DNA of 64,000 nucleotides from Providencia rustigianii DSM 4541. GTDB lineage: Bacteria; Pseudomonadota; Gammaproteobacteria; Enterobacterales; Enterobacteriaceae. Where the stretch lies: contig NZ_GG703818.1 of the NCBI RefSeq assembly GCF_000156395.1, positions 611,944 through 675,943 on the forward strand, read 5' to 3'. This document shows positions 39,821 through 49,404 of the stretch, piece by piece (the first letter of the stretch is position 1; the number at the start of each line of letters is the position of its first letter). The notes below the pieces were generated by a model. It was not told the DNA's origin. It saw only the letters and a list, made by a program, of their open reading frames with translations, and did no database searches. The translations under genes were made by a program, and so were the position numbers.

Positions 39821-40046
39821 GGTAATTCCTCTTTAAGCAAGGCTGGCCTAAAGAATGAGACAATTAGTCGTCACGAATGAATACACTGTGTTGCAAGAGA
39901 CAGCCATTCGGCGCTACGCGGATAATTTATTTTTATATCTATCCGTCATTAATAATTGAAATACATTCTTAAAACCTGATTGTTGTTGTGTTTTTATTCC
40001 ATGATCCTGTTGTCAGGGACTGCGTCCTATTGATGATTTTGAAACT

Positions 40047-40075
40047 CCCAGCAGATACCTGTCCTATCTACTGGG
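40047..40075. other. Intra-operon hairpin between acyl-CoA dehydrogenase and permease genes
   Basis: CCCAGCAGATA and TATCTACTGGG pair over 11 positions with one mismatch and a 7-base loop. The hairpin lies 19 bp downstream of the dehydrogenase stop, in a 273-bp gap before the permease. No U-tract follows on the minus strand, so it is not a simple terminator. It may be a processing or stabilising element. Confidence 0.5.
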
Positions 40076-40093
40076 TCTAACGCATGCAAATCT

Positions 40094-41230
40094 TTACGCA
40101 TCTAATACTGCGCGAGAAATAATGATTTTTTGAATCTCGGAGGTGCCTTCAAAAATACGTAAAATGCGGGCATCTCTAACATAGCGCTCGAGGGGTAAAT
40201 CACGAATATAGCCATAACCGCCGTGCAACTGTAATGCCGCATCGGTGACAAAACCGGCGCACTCAGCAGCAAACAATTTTGCAGTGGCGGATTGCAAGCT
40301 AAAACGCTCACCAGAATCTCGTAACTCTGCCGCATTCCATGTCAGTAAACGTGCCGCTTCCAGCTGAGTATGCATATCGGCAAGTTTCCACTGTGTACCT
40401 TGATAAGCCGCCAGTGGTTTTTTACCAATTTGACGCTCTTTGACCCAGCCTAATGCACTTTCCATCGCTGCACGAGCAATACCTAGTGAGGTCGCTGCAA
40501 CTTCGACACGTCCTTTATCCAATACTTCCATTGCGGTATGAAAACCTTTATTTTCCTCTCCCAATAGTGCAGATTCAGGTAACCAACAATTCAGCGCTAA
40601 CTCATAAATGGTACTGCCACGAAGCCCCATGGTTTTTTCTGGATGGGAGAATGCCACGCCCTCAGTGCCTTTTGGGATCATAAATGCACTGATCCCACGA
40701 GCTCCAGCCTCAACATCCGTTTTGGCGTATAACACAATAAAATCAGCTTCTTTGGCATTAGTAATATAGTGTTTATTCCCCCGAATACGCCAGCCACCAT
40801 TTTCACGAGTCGCAACAGTTCGCATATCCGCAGGGTTAGAGCCTGCTGCGGGTTCCGTTAAGCCGAATGCCCCTAATAATTCCCCACTGGCGGCTTTCGG
40901 TAGCCAATAATTCTTTTGCTCTTCCGTTCCACCAATTAGGATAGAATCGGTCGCTAAAAAATGAGCGGTTAATGAGGATGATGTCGAGGCACATGCCGCG
41001 GCAACGGCTTCAACAATCATACTCATGGCGATACTGCCGATACCAAACCCACCGTATTGTTCTGGTAAGTTAATTCCCCAACAGCCTATTTCACCCAGTG
41101 CAGTTAAGCTTTCTGCACAGAAAGTTTCTTCTTCATCATAACGTTGAGCATTCGGTTGTAAGATGTCGCGGCATACTTTTTCTACCGCATCAACAATGGC
41201 GTGTTCTGTTTCGTTAATATTAAAACTCAT
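40094..41230 (-). CDS. Acyl-CoA dehydrogenase, proposed imidazole propionyl-CoA dehydrogenase
   Basis: The 378-residue protein shows the full acyl-CoA dehydrogenase fold: FAD/substrate segments GAFGLTEPAAGSNPADM and WRIRGNKHYITNA, and the C-terminal ALQLHGGYGYIRDLPLERYVRDARI. The catalytic base is in RIFEGTSEIQ (Glu361). Such enzymes oxidise an acyl-CoA to the trans-2-enoyl-CoA and hand electrons to ETF. The start overlaps the CoA-transferase stop by 4 bp. With a urocanate hydratase in the same operon, the likely pair is imidazole propionyl-CoA and urocanyl-CoA; this is inference. CaiA of carnitine metabolism is a relative in a similar setting. Confidence 0.9.
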   Translation of the reverse strand: MSFNINETEHAIVDAVEKVCRDILQPNAQRYDEEETFCAESLTALGEIGCWGINLPEQYGGFGIGSIAMSMIVEAVAAACASTSSSLTAHFLATDSILIGGTEEQKNYWLPKAASGELLGAFGLTEPAAGSNPADMRTVATRENGGWRIRGNKHYITNAKEADFIVLYAKTDVEAGARGISAFMIPKGTEGVAFSHPEKTMGLRGSTIYELALNCWLPESALLGEENKGFHTAMEVLDKGRVEVAATSLGIARAAMESALGWVKERQIGKKPLAAYQGTQWKLADMHTQLEAARLLTWNAAELRDSGERFSLQSATAKLFAAECAGFVTDAALQLHGGYGYIRDLPLERYVRDARILRIFEGTSEIQKIIISRAVLDA

Positions 41231-42411
41231 TGGATAGTCTCCGCGCTTTTCGTCGTTATTGTCGTCGGTTTATATTCCGCATTTCCTTCCCCAAGCTGTG
41301 GCGCTCTTTGGGTCACATGGGGTTTTGTCCCATTAAAGAAAACAGGCTGAGAAATCAATGGAGTACCGCCATCATGGAGATGAGTAAGTACTTGGCGGAC
41401 TTGCGCATGCTCGCTTTCGGTCGCTTGCTGTAAATTGTGGATGGGCGAAGCAGGAACCCCAGCGTTAAGCAGTAAGTCACACACTTCCTCGACACTTTTT
41501 TGCTCTGTCCAACATTCAATTTCTTGGCGTAAAGCTGCTTGGTTGATAGTACGGGTTGGATCATCCCGATAACGATGGTCTTGGGATAACGTCGGTTTTT
41601 CCATGCATTCGCAAAGACGCTGGAATAATTTTTCACTGGCAATCGCAATGACCACCAAGCCATCTTTCGCTTGGTAAGTATCAAACGGAGTGGATACCGG
41701 ATGGCGATTTCCCACTAAGCTCGGTGCTTTATTGTTGGCAAATAAATTAGAGAGTCCCGTCAGTTGCATACTAAGCAACACGTCCACCATCGCCACATCG
41801 ATATATTGAGCACTTTCACCATGGCGCTCTCTGGCAAATAACGCACTGCTAATCGCCCATGCAGCAAATACGCCAGCACATACATCACCGATAGACTCGC
41901 CGCTGCGAGTTGGACCCGTTTCAGGGAATCCCGTCACACTCATTAACCCTGACATGGCTTGCGCGACAATGTCATACGCGGGATAGCTAGCTAAAGGGCT
42001 ATTTTGTCCAAAACCCGAAATACTGGCATAAATAATCTGTGGGTTATGCTGTTTCAGACTGTCAAAGTCGATCCCAAGACGTTGGGTTACACCGGGACGA
42101 AAATTTTCGACCACCACATCGCTCTCGTTGATCAATTGAAAGAGGATCTCGCGGTCGCTATCTGATTTCAGATCCAGTTCAATGCTGCGTTTTCCTCGGT
42201 TGATCAAACCGTAATAGACACTTTCTCCATCAATAAACGGTCCCAAATGACGGCTATCATCACCATGATCAGGCACTTCAATCTTGATCACTTCCGCACC
42301 AAGATCCGCCATCATGCCGGTGCAATACGGTCCCGCTAGAACACGGCTTAAATCAATGACTTTGATCCCCGCCAGTGGCCCTTGTCTTTTTTGAGTGGAT
42401 GCAGCATTCAT
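41227..42411 (-). CDS. Family III CoA-transferase (CaiB/BaiF type), proposed urocanyl/imidazole propionyl CoA-transferase
   Basis: The 394-residue protein starts at MNAASTQKRQ, which has AAGGA upstream; a frame 17 codons longer has no support. Family III motifs are GIKVIDLSRVLAGPYCTGMMADLGAEVIK, with the first halves of the CoA pocket, VVVENFRPGVTQRLG, and the catalytic Asp176 in SGESIGDVCAG. These enzymes move CoA between two carboxylates through an aspartyl-CoA thioester. It lies 57 bp after hutU and overlaps the dehydrogenase gene, so transfer from urocanyl-CoA to imidazole propionate would close a cycle without ATP cost. Substrate is inferred. Confidence 0.9.
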   Translation of the reverse strand: MNAASTQKRQGPLAGIKVIDLSRVLAGPYCTGMMADLGAEVIKIEVPDHGDDSRHLGPFIDGESVYYGLINRGKRSIELDLKSDSDREILFQLINESDVVVENFRPGVTQRLGIDFDSLKQHNPQIIYASISGFGQNSPLASYPAYDIVAQAMSGLMSVTGFPETGPTRSGESIGDVCAGVFAAWAISSALFARERHGESAQYIDVAMVDVLLSMQLTGLSNLFANNKAPSLVGNRHPVSTPFDTYQAKDGLVVIAIASEKLFQRLCECMEKPTLSQDHRYRDDPTRTINQAALRQEIECWTEQKSVEEVCDLLLNAGVPASPIHNLQQATESEHAQVRQVLTHLHDGGTPLISQPVFFNGTKPHVTQRAPQLGEGNAEYKPTTITTKSAETIQ

Positions 42412-42468
42412 ACTGAATTCCTTATTTAAGGCTAAACGTTGCCGACCCCATCGAGTCGGCATTCGAGA

Positions 42469-44136
42469 TTACTTCACCATCGGCAAGTTGAGCCCTTGCT
42501 GCTTCGCACAGTTAATGGCAATGTCATAACCCGCATCCGCATGGCGCATAACCCCCGTCGCTGGGTCATTGTGCAGAACACGAGCCAAACGTTTATCTGC
42601 GGCATCCGTCCCATCACATACAATCACCACACCCGCATGTTGCGAGAAGCCCATTCCTACCCCACCGCCGTGGTGTAAGCTGACCCATGTTGCGCCGCCA
42701 GCAGTATTCAACAGCGCATTCAGTAATGGCCAATCAGATACAGCATCAGACCCATCTTTCATCGCTTCCGTTTCACGGTGTGGACTCGCTACTGAGCCTG
42801 AATCTAAGTGGTCACGACCGATGACAACAGGGCCTTTCAGTTCGCCATTTTTGACCATTTGGTTAAAGGCACGACCGAGTCTTTCTCTGTCTTTAAGACC
42901 GACCCAGCAAATACGCGCAGGTAAACCTTGGAATGCAATGCGCTCACGCGCCATATCTAACCAATTGTGCAGATGCTTATCGTCAGGGAGCAGCTCCTTC
43001 ACCTTTTGGTCAGTTTTATAGATGTCTTCAGGGTCGCCAGAAAGAGCTACCCAGCGGAATGGTCCAATACCTTCACAGAACAGAGGGCGAATGTAAGCAG
43101 GAACAAAGCCTGGGAAATCAAATGCATTCGTTACGCCTTCATCTTTTGCCATTTGACGAATATTATTGCCGTAGTCAAATGCCGCTGAGCCGCGTTTTTG
43201 CATTTGCAGCATGGCATCTACCTGCACTGCCATGCTTTTCTTCGCGGCTTTAGTCACTTCAGCAGGGGCGCTTTGTTGCTTTTCACGCCATTGTTCTAAT
43301 GTCCATCCTTGCGGTAAATAGCCATGAATAGGGTCATGAGCACTGGTTTGGTCAGTGACTGAATCAGGTGTGATATTGCGCTTCACCATCTCGCTATACA
43401 CATCCGCAGCATTGCCTAACAAGCCCACGGAAACTGGCTTACCGCTAGCTTTCGCTTCTTCGATATAGCCCAACGCTTCATCTAATGAGGTGGCTTTTTT
43501 GTCTACATAGCGGGTTCTTAAACGGAAATCGATGCGGCTTTCATCACACTCAACCGCAATCATGCTAAAACCAGCCATGGTTGCTGCCAGAGGCTGTGCA
43601 CCGCCCATTCCTCCCAAGCCTCCCGTTAAGATCCAACGACCCGCCGAGTTACCATTAAAGTGTTGTTTTGCTAGAGAAATAAAGGTTTCATAAGTGCCCT
43701 GAACAATGCCTTGAGAACCGATGTAGATCCATGATCCTGCGGTCATTTGTCCGTACATCATCAAACCTTTGCGATCTAATTCATTAAAATGATCCCAGTT
43801 AGCCCAATGTGGAACGATATTCGAGTTAGCAATTAAAACTCGCGGCGCATCTGCGTGAGTTGGGAAAACACCCACTGGCTTGCCCGATTGAACCAGCAAA
43901 GTTTGGTCATCTTCGAGGTTTTTTAATACTTCCAAAATTTTGTCGTAGCATTCCCAGTCACGAGCTGCGCGACCAATGCCACCGTACACAACGAGACTTT
44001 GTGGATGCTCAGCAACATCAGGATCCAAGTTATTTTGGAGCATGCGGTACACCGCTTCTGTTAGCCAGCTTTTACAGGTTTTTTGGCTACCGTGAGCCGC
44101 TCGGATCACACGCGTTGAATCTGTACGGTTTAACAT
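42469..44136 (-). CDS. hutU: Urocanate hydratase
   Basis: The 555-residue protein is a full-length urocanase. It begins with the family's typical sequence [20 protein letters not shown] after a short tail. It carries the NAD-binding [19 protein letters not shown], then [19 protein letters not shown] and [10 protein letters not shown] with conserved cysteines, and [21 protein letters not shown]. It hydrates urocanate to 4-imidazolone-5-propionate with NAD+ as an electrophile. No hutH, hutI or hutG is in the window. It is first in the minus-strand gene set that continues with CoA-transferase and dehydrogenase genes, and HutC-type boxes lie 200-330 bp upstream. Confidence 0.97.
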   Translation of the reverse strand: MLNRTDSTRVIRAAHGSQKTCKSWLTEAVYRMLQNNLDPDVAEHPQSLVVYGGIGRAARDWECYDKILEVLKNLEDDQTLLVQSGKPVGVFPTHADAPRVLIANSNIVPHWANWDHFNELDRKGLMMYGQMTAGSWIYIGSQGIVQGTYETFISLAKQHFNGNSAGRWILTGGLGGMGGAQPLAATMAGFSMIAVECDESRIDFRLRTRYVDKKATSLDEALGYIEEAKASGKPVSVGLLGNAADVYSEMVKRNITPDSVTDQTSAHDPIHGYLPQGWTLEQWREKQQSAPAEVTKAAKKSMAVQVDAMLQMQKRGSAAFDYGNNIRQMAKDEGVTNAFDFPGFVPAYIRPLFCEGIGPFRWVALSGDPEDIYKTDQKVKELLPDDKHLHNWLDMARERIAFQGLPARICWVGLKDRERLGRAFNQMVKNGELKGPVVIGRDHLDSGSVASPHRETEAMKDGSDAVSDWPLLNALLNTAGGATWVSLHHGGGVGMGFSQHAGVVIVCDGTDAADKRLARVLHNDPATGVMRHADAGYDIAINCAKQQGLNLPMVK

Positions 44137-44334
44137 TATTCAGTCCCCTATCCATCCATTTGGTTTAACTTAAAATTAACAATAAATTCAGTAAGGTCAT
44201 CGTTAAGTGTGCTGCTTGCGGCTAATTCATTGCTAAGTAAACTTTTAAATTTGATATATTTATCATTAAGTTAAATTTAAATGAACCTGCCGCATGATGA
44301 TTTTTCTGTTAAATCTACTTGTTCGATGATTAAA

Positions 44335-44344
44335 TATATATACA
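44335..44344. promoter_or_regulatory. HutC-type operator half 1 (TGTA-N2-TACA, one mismatch)
   Basis: TATATATACA differs at one position from the palindrome TGTATATACA found at 44458. HutC boxes in other proteobacteria have a TGTA-N2-TACA core, as I recall. Confidence 0.55.
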
Positions 44345-44356
44345 TTTGCTTCACAA

Positions 44357-44366
44357 AGTATATACA
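44357..44366. promoter_or_regulatory. HutC-type operator (one mismatch)
   Basis: AGTATATACA, followed by TTTA, is centred 22 bp (about two helical turns) from the previous box, so two regulator dimers could bind the same face of the DNA. Confidence 0.6.
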
Positions 44367-44457
44367 TTTAAATTTGAATTTTTGTACCAACAGTGAAGAT
44401 GGGATAGGAAGAAAAGTTAGACAACAATAACTAGATAGCTGTTTCTACACAAAAACT

Positions 44458-44467
44458 TGTATATACA
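44458..44467. promoter_or_regulatory. Perfect HutC-type operator palindrome
   Basis: TGTATATACA is an exact 10-bp palindrome of the HutC core, within CTTGTATATACATTTG. It lies 322 bp upstream of hutU and 265 bp upstream of the gene at 44732. The 44137-44731 gap holds no convincing gene; a long leader for hutU seems likely. I could not fix the promoter hexamers. Confidence 0.65.
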
Positions 44468-44731
44468 TTTGAATTTCGATGAAGAAACAAGCAAATAGCA
44501 AAAATGAGAGAAGCTTCACATTTAGTATGGGTAATCTGAGTTTGATAGTGAGCGGCAATACATGCCATTGCAGATTAATAGCCGTAAAGTTTTACTTTGA
44601 TATAATTAATAATAGCACTATACACAATGCATATAAGAACATTGATTATCATTCTTTTTTGCAATATTTAGCATGTTGACTCGTTTAAAATAAAATCAAT
44701 ATATGATTAACTAATAAACTACGAGCCAATT

Positions 44732-45550
44732 ATGTTCAAAATAAATCAAGTAACAACCAGCCAACTCCATGTTAAACCCCATTTAGAAAACAATGCTAAA
44801 AATGTAGAGATAAAAAAAATAAATCAAACTAATGATTCGTTTTTTAATAAATTCTGCCAATTATTCAAAAATGATAAAAATAATACCGCACAGTCTGTAA
44901 CACAAAATAGCGCGAATACATTCTTAAAACAGACTTTCTCCATCCCTGAAAATGCCCACATGATATCTGCTGGTGAACAGATAACTTACTGTTGGAATGA
45001 GTCGTTAGATAGCTATGTTCCGAATGCAGCAGATCAGAGAATTGAAGCGAAAAATCAAGACTACTCGAGTGTACTACCATCGCAATTCATCAAAGATTTC
45101 AATAGAATAAACTATAGCATGACATTTTTAGGTAATGATATGCCTGAGTTTAGCAACGAGTTTTCTCAAGAAGATAGACTGCAATTTTTCGCTGAATTTG
45201 TCACACTTCCCCATGCTGAAAAATTGTGCCAAATTGCTCATCAAGGTCATCTCGCCGAGCCTTATATTTTACTCACTATGAAAAATAAAAATTTTGACTT
45301 TATTATTCCTCAATCAAAAGAGAATAATAAATTAAAAGTAAATATTGATAAAACAGAAGATAAAAAATATATTATAACCTCTAGTAATGAATATTATTTA
45401 AAACAAATTCAGCCAGAAATTATTTTAGATAAGACTATTTTATTTACTGAAAGAAAAACCCATTTAATCACTAATCAAAATGGTCAGCTATCCTTAGACC
45501 CAAATCAGAAAGATCTTCTTACGTTTAAAATCACTCAAAAATATAATTAA
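44732..45550 (+). CDS. Uncharacterised protein, effector-like composition
   Basis: I do not recognise this 272-residue protein. It is Asn/Lys/Gln-rich, has no membrane segment and no classical signal peptide. Residues 1-60 look flexible and polar, as in many type III secreted proteins, followed by a mixed alpha/beta part. The coding DNA is clearly more AT-rich than the flanking operons, a sign of transfer. It is divergent from hutU and convergent to the liv operon. A secreted role is a guess from composition only. Confidence 0.6.
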   Translation: MFKINQVTTSQLHVKPHLENNAKNVEIKKINQTNDSFFNKFCQLFKNDKNNTAQSVTQNSANTFLKQTFSIPENAHMISAGEQITYCWNESLDSYVPNAADQRIEAKNQDYSSVLPSQFIKDFNRINYSMTFLGNDMPEFSNEFSQEDRLQFFAEFVTLPHAEKLCQIAHQGHLAEPYILLTMKNKNFDFIIPQSKENNKLKVNIDKTEDKKYIITSSNEYYLKQIQPEIILDKTILFTERKTHLITNQNGQLSLDPNQKDLLTFKITQKYN

Positions 45551-45562
45551 TATCCATGAAAT

Positions 45563-45602
45563 AAAACACCCCATAGTTATTAATAATAATTATGGAGTGT
45601 TT
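45563..45602. terminator. Bidirectional terminator between the 44732 gene and livF
   Basis: A long stem, AAACACCCCATA against TATGGAGTGTTT with one mismatch and an extended AT inner part, lies between the convergent genes. On the minus strand it ends in TTTTATTT. Confidence 0.8.
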
Positions 45603-45622
45603 AGATATAAAAATATGTTTAG

Positions 45623-46324
45623 TTATCCACCCAAATAAGCGCTACGTACTGCTTCATTGGCGAGTAATGCTTTACCGCTATCTTCCAGAACAATATGCCC
45701 ATTTTCTAATACATAGCCTCGATCAGCTAGTTTCAGAGCTTGGTTAGCGTTTTGCTCAACCAGGAAAATCGTCATTCCCTCTTCCCTTAGCTGCAAAATA
45801 GTATCGAAAATTTGCATAATAATTATCGGCGCTAAACCCAGAGAGGGTTCATCCAATAAGAGTAATTCTGGCTGGCTCATCAGCGCACGTCCAATGGCAA
45901 GCATTTGCTGCTCACCGCCAGACATCGTGCCAGAACGCTGATGACGACGTTCATGTAACCGTGGAAATAGCGTATAAACACGTTCAATACGCTCATGATA
46001 TTGTTGGCGATTTGCAAAGAATCCCCCCATCGCCAAGTTTTCTTCTACCGTCATCCGAGAGAAAACTCGCCGACCTTCAGGTACGATAGCAATATCTTTG
46101 CGCATGATTTGTGGCGTAGGCAACGGAGTAATGTCCATACCGCGATATAACACTTGCCCTGAAGATGCCCGAGGCTCACCGCATAATGTACTGAGCAATG
46201 TCGTTTTTCCTGCGCCGTTAGCGCCTATCAGAGTAACGATCTCACCCTTCTGAATGTTCAAACTGACATTATGCAAAGCCTGAATTTTTCCATAATGGGT
46301 GGAAACTTGTTTAAATTCTAGCAT
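45623..46324 (-). CDS. livF: Branched-chain amino acid ABC transporter ATPase LivF
   Basis: The 233-residue ATPase has Walker A (GANGAGKTT), signature (MSGGEQQMLAIGRALMS) and Walker B (LLLLDEPSLGLAP) motifs. The sequence is that of LivF rather than LivG, with the family-specific AIVPEGRRVFSRMTVEENLAMG. It energises uptake of Leu, Ile and Val together with LivG. It is the last gene of the operon and shares one base with the livG stop. Confidence 0.96.
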   Translation of the reverse strand: MLEFKQVSTHYGKIQALHNVSLNIQKGEIVTLIGANGAGKTTLLSTLCGEPRASSGQVLYRGMDITPLPTPQIMRKDIAIVPEGRRVFSRMTVEENLAMGGFFANRQQYHERIERVYTLFPRLHERRHQRSGTMSGGEQQMLAIGRALMSQPELLLLDEPSLGLAPIIIMQIFDTILQLREEGMTIFLVEQNANQALKLADRGYVLENGHIVLEDSGKALLANEAVRSAYLGG

Positions 46325-47103
46325 TAGTAAGCCTCCCCCAAATACGCTTTGATAACATCAGGATGCTGACGTATTTCACTCGGTGAACCATTGGCTAATG
46401 GCGTGCCTTGGTTCACCACATAAATACGATCAGAGATTCCCATCACCAACTTCATGTCGTGTTCAATCAAGAGGATTGATACATTATGATGTGTACGTAA
46501 CTCCGCAATCAGCTCATCCAAATCATTGGTTTCTTTTGGATTCAATCCTGCCGCCGGCTCATCTAACATCAGAATTTCCGGTCGTGTGACCATGCAGCGC
46601 GCAATTTCGAGTCGGCGCTGCTGCCCATAGGCTAAATTTCCTGCTTGGCGGTTAGCAAATTCTAATAAATTGACACGTTCAAGCCATTTAACCGCATTAT
46701 CTACCGCTTCCGCCTCGGCACGACGAAAAGCAGGAGTTTTCAATAACCCGGAAAAAATCCCATTTTTCAAATGTTGATGCTGAGCGACTAATAGATTTTC
46801 AATCACCGTCATCTCTTTAAATAAGCGAACATGCTGAAAAGTACGGATGACGCCAAGACGAGCAATGCCTTGACCTGATAAGCCTTCTAAATGTTTGTCA
46901 CGATACATAATCGTGCCGCTAGTCGGTTTATAAAATCCCGTTAAGCAGTTGAATATCGTCGTCTTACCCGCACCGTTAGGGCCAATCAAGGAGACTATTT
47001 CCCCTTGGTTTAAGGTTAATTCAACATTGTTTACCGCCAACAAACCACCGAACCGCATGGTTAGGCCTGTGACTTGCAACAGAGGCGTCGCTAAATTTGT
47101 CAT
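46324..47103 (-). CDS. livG: Branched-chain amino acid ABC transporter ATPase LivG
   Basis: The 259-residue ATPase has Walker A ([18 protein letters not shown]), the LivG-type [24 protein letters not shown], signature ([13 protein letters not shown]) and Walker B ([14 protein letters not shown]). It forms a heterodimer with LivF under the LivHM channel. It overlaps the livM stop by 4 bp. Confidence 0.96.
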   Translation of the reverse strand: MTNLATPLLQVTGLTMRFGGLLAVNNVELTLNQGEIVSLIGPNGAGKTTIFNCLTGFYKPTSGTIMYRDKHLEGLSGQGIARLGVIRTFQHVRLFKEMTVIENLLVAQHQHLKNGIFSGLLKTPAFRRAEAEAVDNAVKWLERVNLLEFANRQAGNLAYGQQRRLEIARCMVTRPEILMLDEPAAGLNPKETNDLDELIAELRTHHNVSILLIEHDMKLVMGISDRIYVVNQGTPLANGSPSEIRQHPDVIKAYLGEAY

Positions 47104-48371
47104 GATGCTCCGCCTCCTTGCGCATTTTTCAGTTTCATATGGCGACGCTGCATCGGTAATAAGCCTTGTGGGCGCCAGATCATCATCAATACCATTAGAG
47201 CACCTAGCAATAACATGCTGTACTCATTCAGATCTCGCATCATCTCCCGCGATACGACGAGAATAATCGCCGCTAATATCACCGATGTTTGTGAACCCAT
47301 ACCCCCAAGCACCACAATCGCTAACACGAATGCGGATTCCGCAAACGTAAATGATTCTGGGCTAATAAATCCTTGCCGTGCAGCAAATAATGCCCCTGCG
47401 AACCCAGCAAATGCCGCACTGATAGTAAAGGCGGTTAGTTTAATTCGAGTTGGACTTAAACCAAGAGAGCGGCACGCGATTTCATCTTCGCGTAGCGCTT
47501 CCCACGCACGCCCTAGAGGCATACGTAATAATCGATTGATCACGATAAAAGTGAGCACGACGAGTAATAACGCCACAAAGTAGAGGAAAATAATTCGGTC
47601 ACCAGGGTTATAATCTAAGCCGAAAAAATTATGAAACGTATCCCAGCCATCTTTGGCTGTGCGGCTAAATTCTAATCCAAAAAATGTTGGTTTAGGTAAC
47701 TGGCTGATCCCATTAGGGCCACCTGTAATCTCCGTGTTATTCAGTAATAGAATACGCACGATTTCCCCAAAGCCGAGGGTCACTATCGCCAGATAGTCAC
47801 CTCTTAGCCTCAAAACAGGAAAACCGAGTAAGAATCCGGCTAACGCCGCCGTGATCCCTGCAATGGGTAAGCTTTCCCAAAAACCAAAATCATAATAGTG
47901 GTTTAGCAAACCAAAGGTATACGCGCCGATGGCATAAAAGCCTGCATAACCCAAAACCAGTAAGCCTGATAACCCAACAACCACGTTCAGCCCCAAACCC
48001 AGCATCACGTAGATTAAAGTCAGTGTCGCAATATCCACACTGCCTCGAGAGACTATAAATGGCCAAATGATCGCCGCAACGATAATGAGTATACCGATAA
48101 TTTTTTGTCTAACTGAACCTCCATCAAAATCAGGTAAAGCCCAAGACTGCTTAGGTACGCCTTGCCAGACTTTACTCAGAGCGGGACGGATCAATTGATA
48201 CACAAAAATGATCCCAATACCGGCAAAGATCCAATTCCAACGAACTGAGTCCCCTGATTCAACCACTAGTTTGGTACCATCAAGGCTTAACTTCAGCCCC
48301 ATCATAAATACCGCTAAGATGAAAAAAGTGACAGAGGCAATAATGGCGCTGATCCAGTTTTCTTTTCTCAT
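47100..48371 (-). CDS. livM: Branched-chain amino acid ABC transporter permease LivM
   Basis: The 423-residue membrane protein is the length of E. coli LivM (425), with about ten segments and the permease motif [23 protein letters not shown] that docks on the ATPase. It overlaps livH by 4 bp and livG by 4 bp, so the operon is translationally coupled. Confidence 0.95.
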   Translation of the reverse strand: MRKENWISAIIASVTFFILAVFMMGLKLSLDGTKLVVESGDSVRWNWIFAGIGIIFVYQLIRPALSKVWQGVPKQSWALPDFDGGSVRQKIIGILIIVAAIIWPFIVSRGSVDIATLTLIYVMLGLGLNVVVGLSGLLVLGYAGFYAIGAYTFGLLNHYYDFGFWESLPIAGITAALAGFLLGFPVLRLRGDYLAIVTLGFGEIVRILLLNNTEITGGPNGISQLPKPTFFGLEFSRTAKDGWDTFHNFFGLDYNPGDRIIFLYFVALLLVVLTFIVINRLLRMPLGRAWEALREDEIACRSLGLSPTRIKLTAFTISAAFAGFAGALFAARQGFISPESFTFAESAFVLAIVVLGGMGSQTSVILAAIILVVSREMMRDLNEYSMLLLGALMVLMMIWRPQGLLPMQRRHMKLKNAQGGGAS

Positions 48372-49294
48372 ACTTTTTCGACCTCCGGGCGGCCCAGAAT
48401 ACCGGTCGGCATGATTAACAGAACGCCAATCAATAGCCCGAATGAGACAACATCTTTATATTCTGTACTTAAATAAGCAGACGTCATGGCTTCAGAGACA
48501 CCAAGGATCAAACCGCCCAACATTGCGCCCGGAATACTGCCAATTCCGCCTAGCACTGCCGCTGTGAAAGCTTTCATTCCTGCCATAAACCCAATGTAAG
48601 GGTTGATAACACCGTAAAATTGACCCAGTAAAACGCCCGCAACCGCAGCCATTACCGCACCGATAACAAAGGTCAATGAAATAACACGATCTGTATTGAT
48701 CCCGAGTAAACTCGCCATTTTTAAATCTTCAGCACAAGCACGGCAAGCACGACCCATTCGGGAATAGCGGATAAACAGCGTTAAGGCCAACATGGATAGA
48801 AATGTTACGATCCAGATAACTAGCTGCATTTTGGATATTGTGGCTTCAAAACCGTCACTTTCACCTAGTACCCACTGCCCAGTGATCAAACTGGGTAAAG
48901 CCAGATCACGAGAACCTTGGGATAGGCTGACGTAGTTCTGCAAGAATATCGACATCCCGATCGCAGAGATCAGCGCAATCAAACGCTTAGAATGGCGAAC
49001 AGGTCGATATGCAACACGCTCAATACTCCAACCATATGAGCTAGATACCACAATTGCCGCAATAAACGCTGCCGCAATTAAGATCCAACCCACATCGATC
49101 CCCAGCATCATTAAGCCAGCAATCGCAATAAAAGAGACGTAACTGCCAATCATGTAAACTTCGCCGTGAGCAAAGTTGATCATTCCGATGATGCCATACA
49201 CCATGGTATAGCCAATGGCTATCAGGGCGTAGGTGCTCCCTAATGTTAAGCCGTTGAGGAATTGCTGAATAAAATACAGAATTTGGTCTGACAT
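48368..49294 (-). CDS. livH: Branched-chain amino acid ABC transporter permease LivH
   Basis: The product is 308 residues from [15 protein letters not shown], the E. coli LivH length and start. A frame 25 codons longer begins upstream without family support, while AAGGATAATCTT precedes the chosen ATG. The sequence is highly conserved, for example [27 protein letters not shown] and [18 protein letters not shown]. It forms the channel with LivM. A 110-bp gap separates it from livK. Confidence 0.96.
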   Translation of the reverse strand: MSDQILYFIQQFLNGLTLGSTYALIAIGYTMVYGIIGMINFAHGEVYMIGSYVSFIAIAGLMMLGIDVGWILIAAAFIAAIVVSSSYGWSIERVAYRPVRHSKRLIALISAIGMSIFLQNYVSLSQGSRDLALPSLITGQWVLGESDGFEATISKMQLVIWIVTFLSMLALTLFIRYSRMGRACRACAEDLKMASLLGINTDRVISLTFVIGAVMAAVAGVLLGQFYGVINPYIGFMAGMKAFTAAVLGGIGSIPGAMLGGLILGVSEAMTSAYLSTEYKDVVSFGLLIGVLLIMPTGILGRPEVEKV

Positions 49295-49404
49295 AAGATT
49301 ATCCTTTCGAACTACTGTCCCTCTATGGAGAGCAGAAGCCGGAAGCCCGTTATTAGGCTCCCAGCTCATCGCTTGACGACTTAATATTTCTCAACTCGAG
49401 GGAA

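Noticed and set aside
42469-44136. A complete histidine-utilisation (hut) operon
   Set aside because: Only hutU and a hutC-like regulator are present; hutH, hutI and hutG are not in the window, and the other genes are acyl-CoA and electron-transfer genes.
44479-44679. 66-codon plus-strand frame in the hutU upstream region
   Set aside because: No convincing ribosome site, overlaps the likely regulatory region and has no recognisable sequence.
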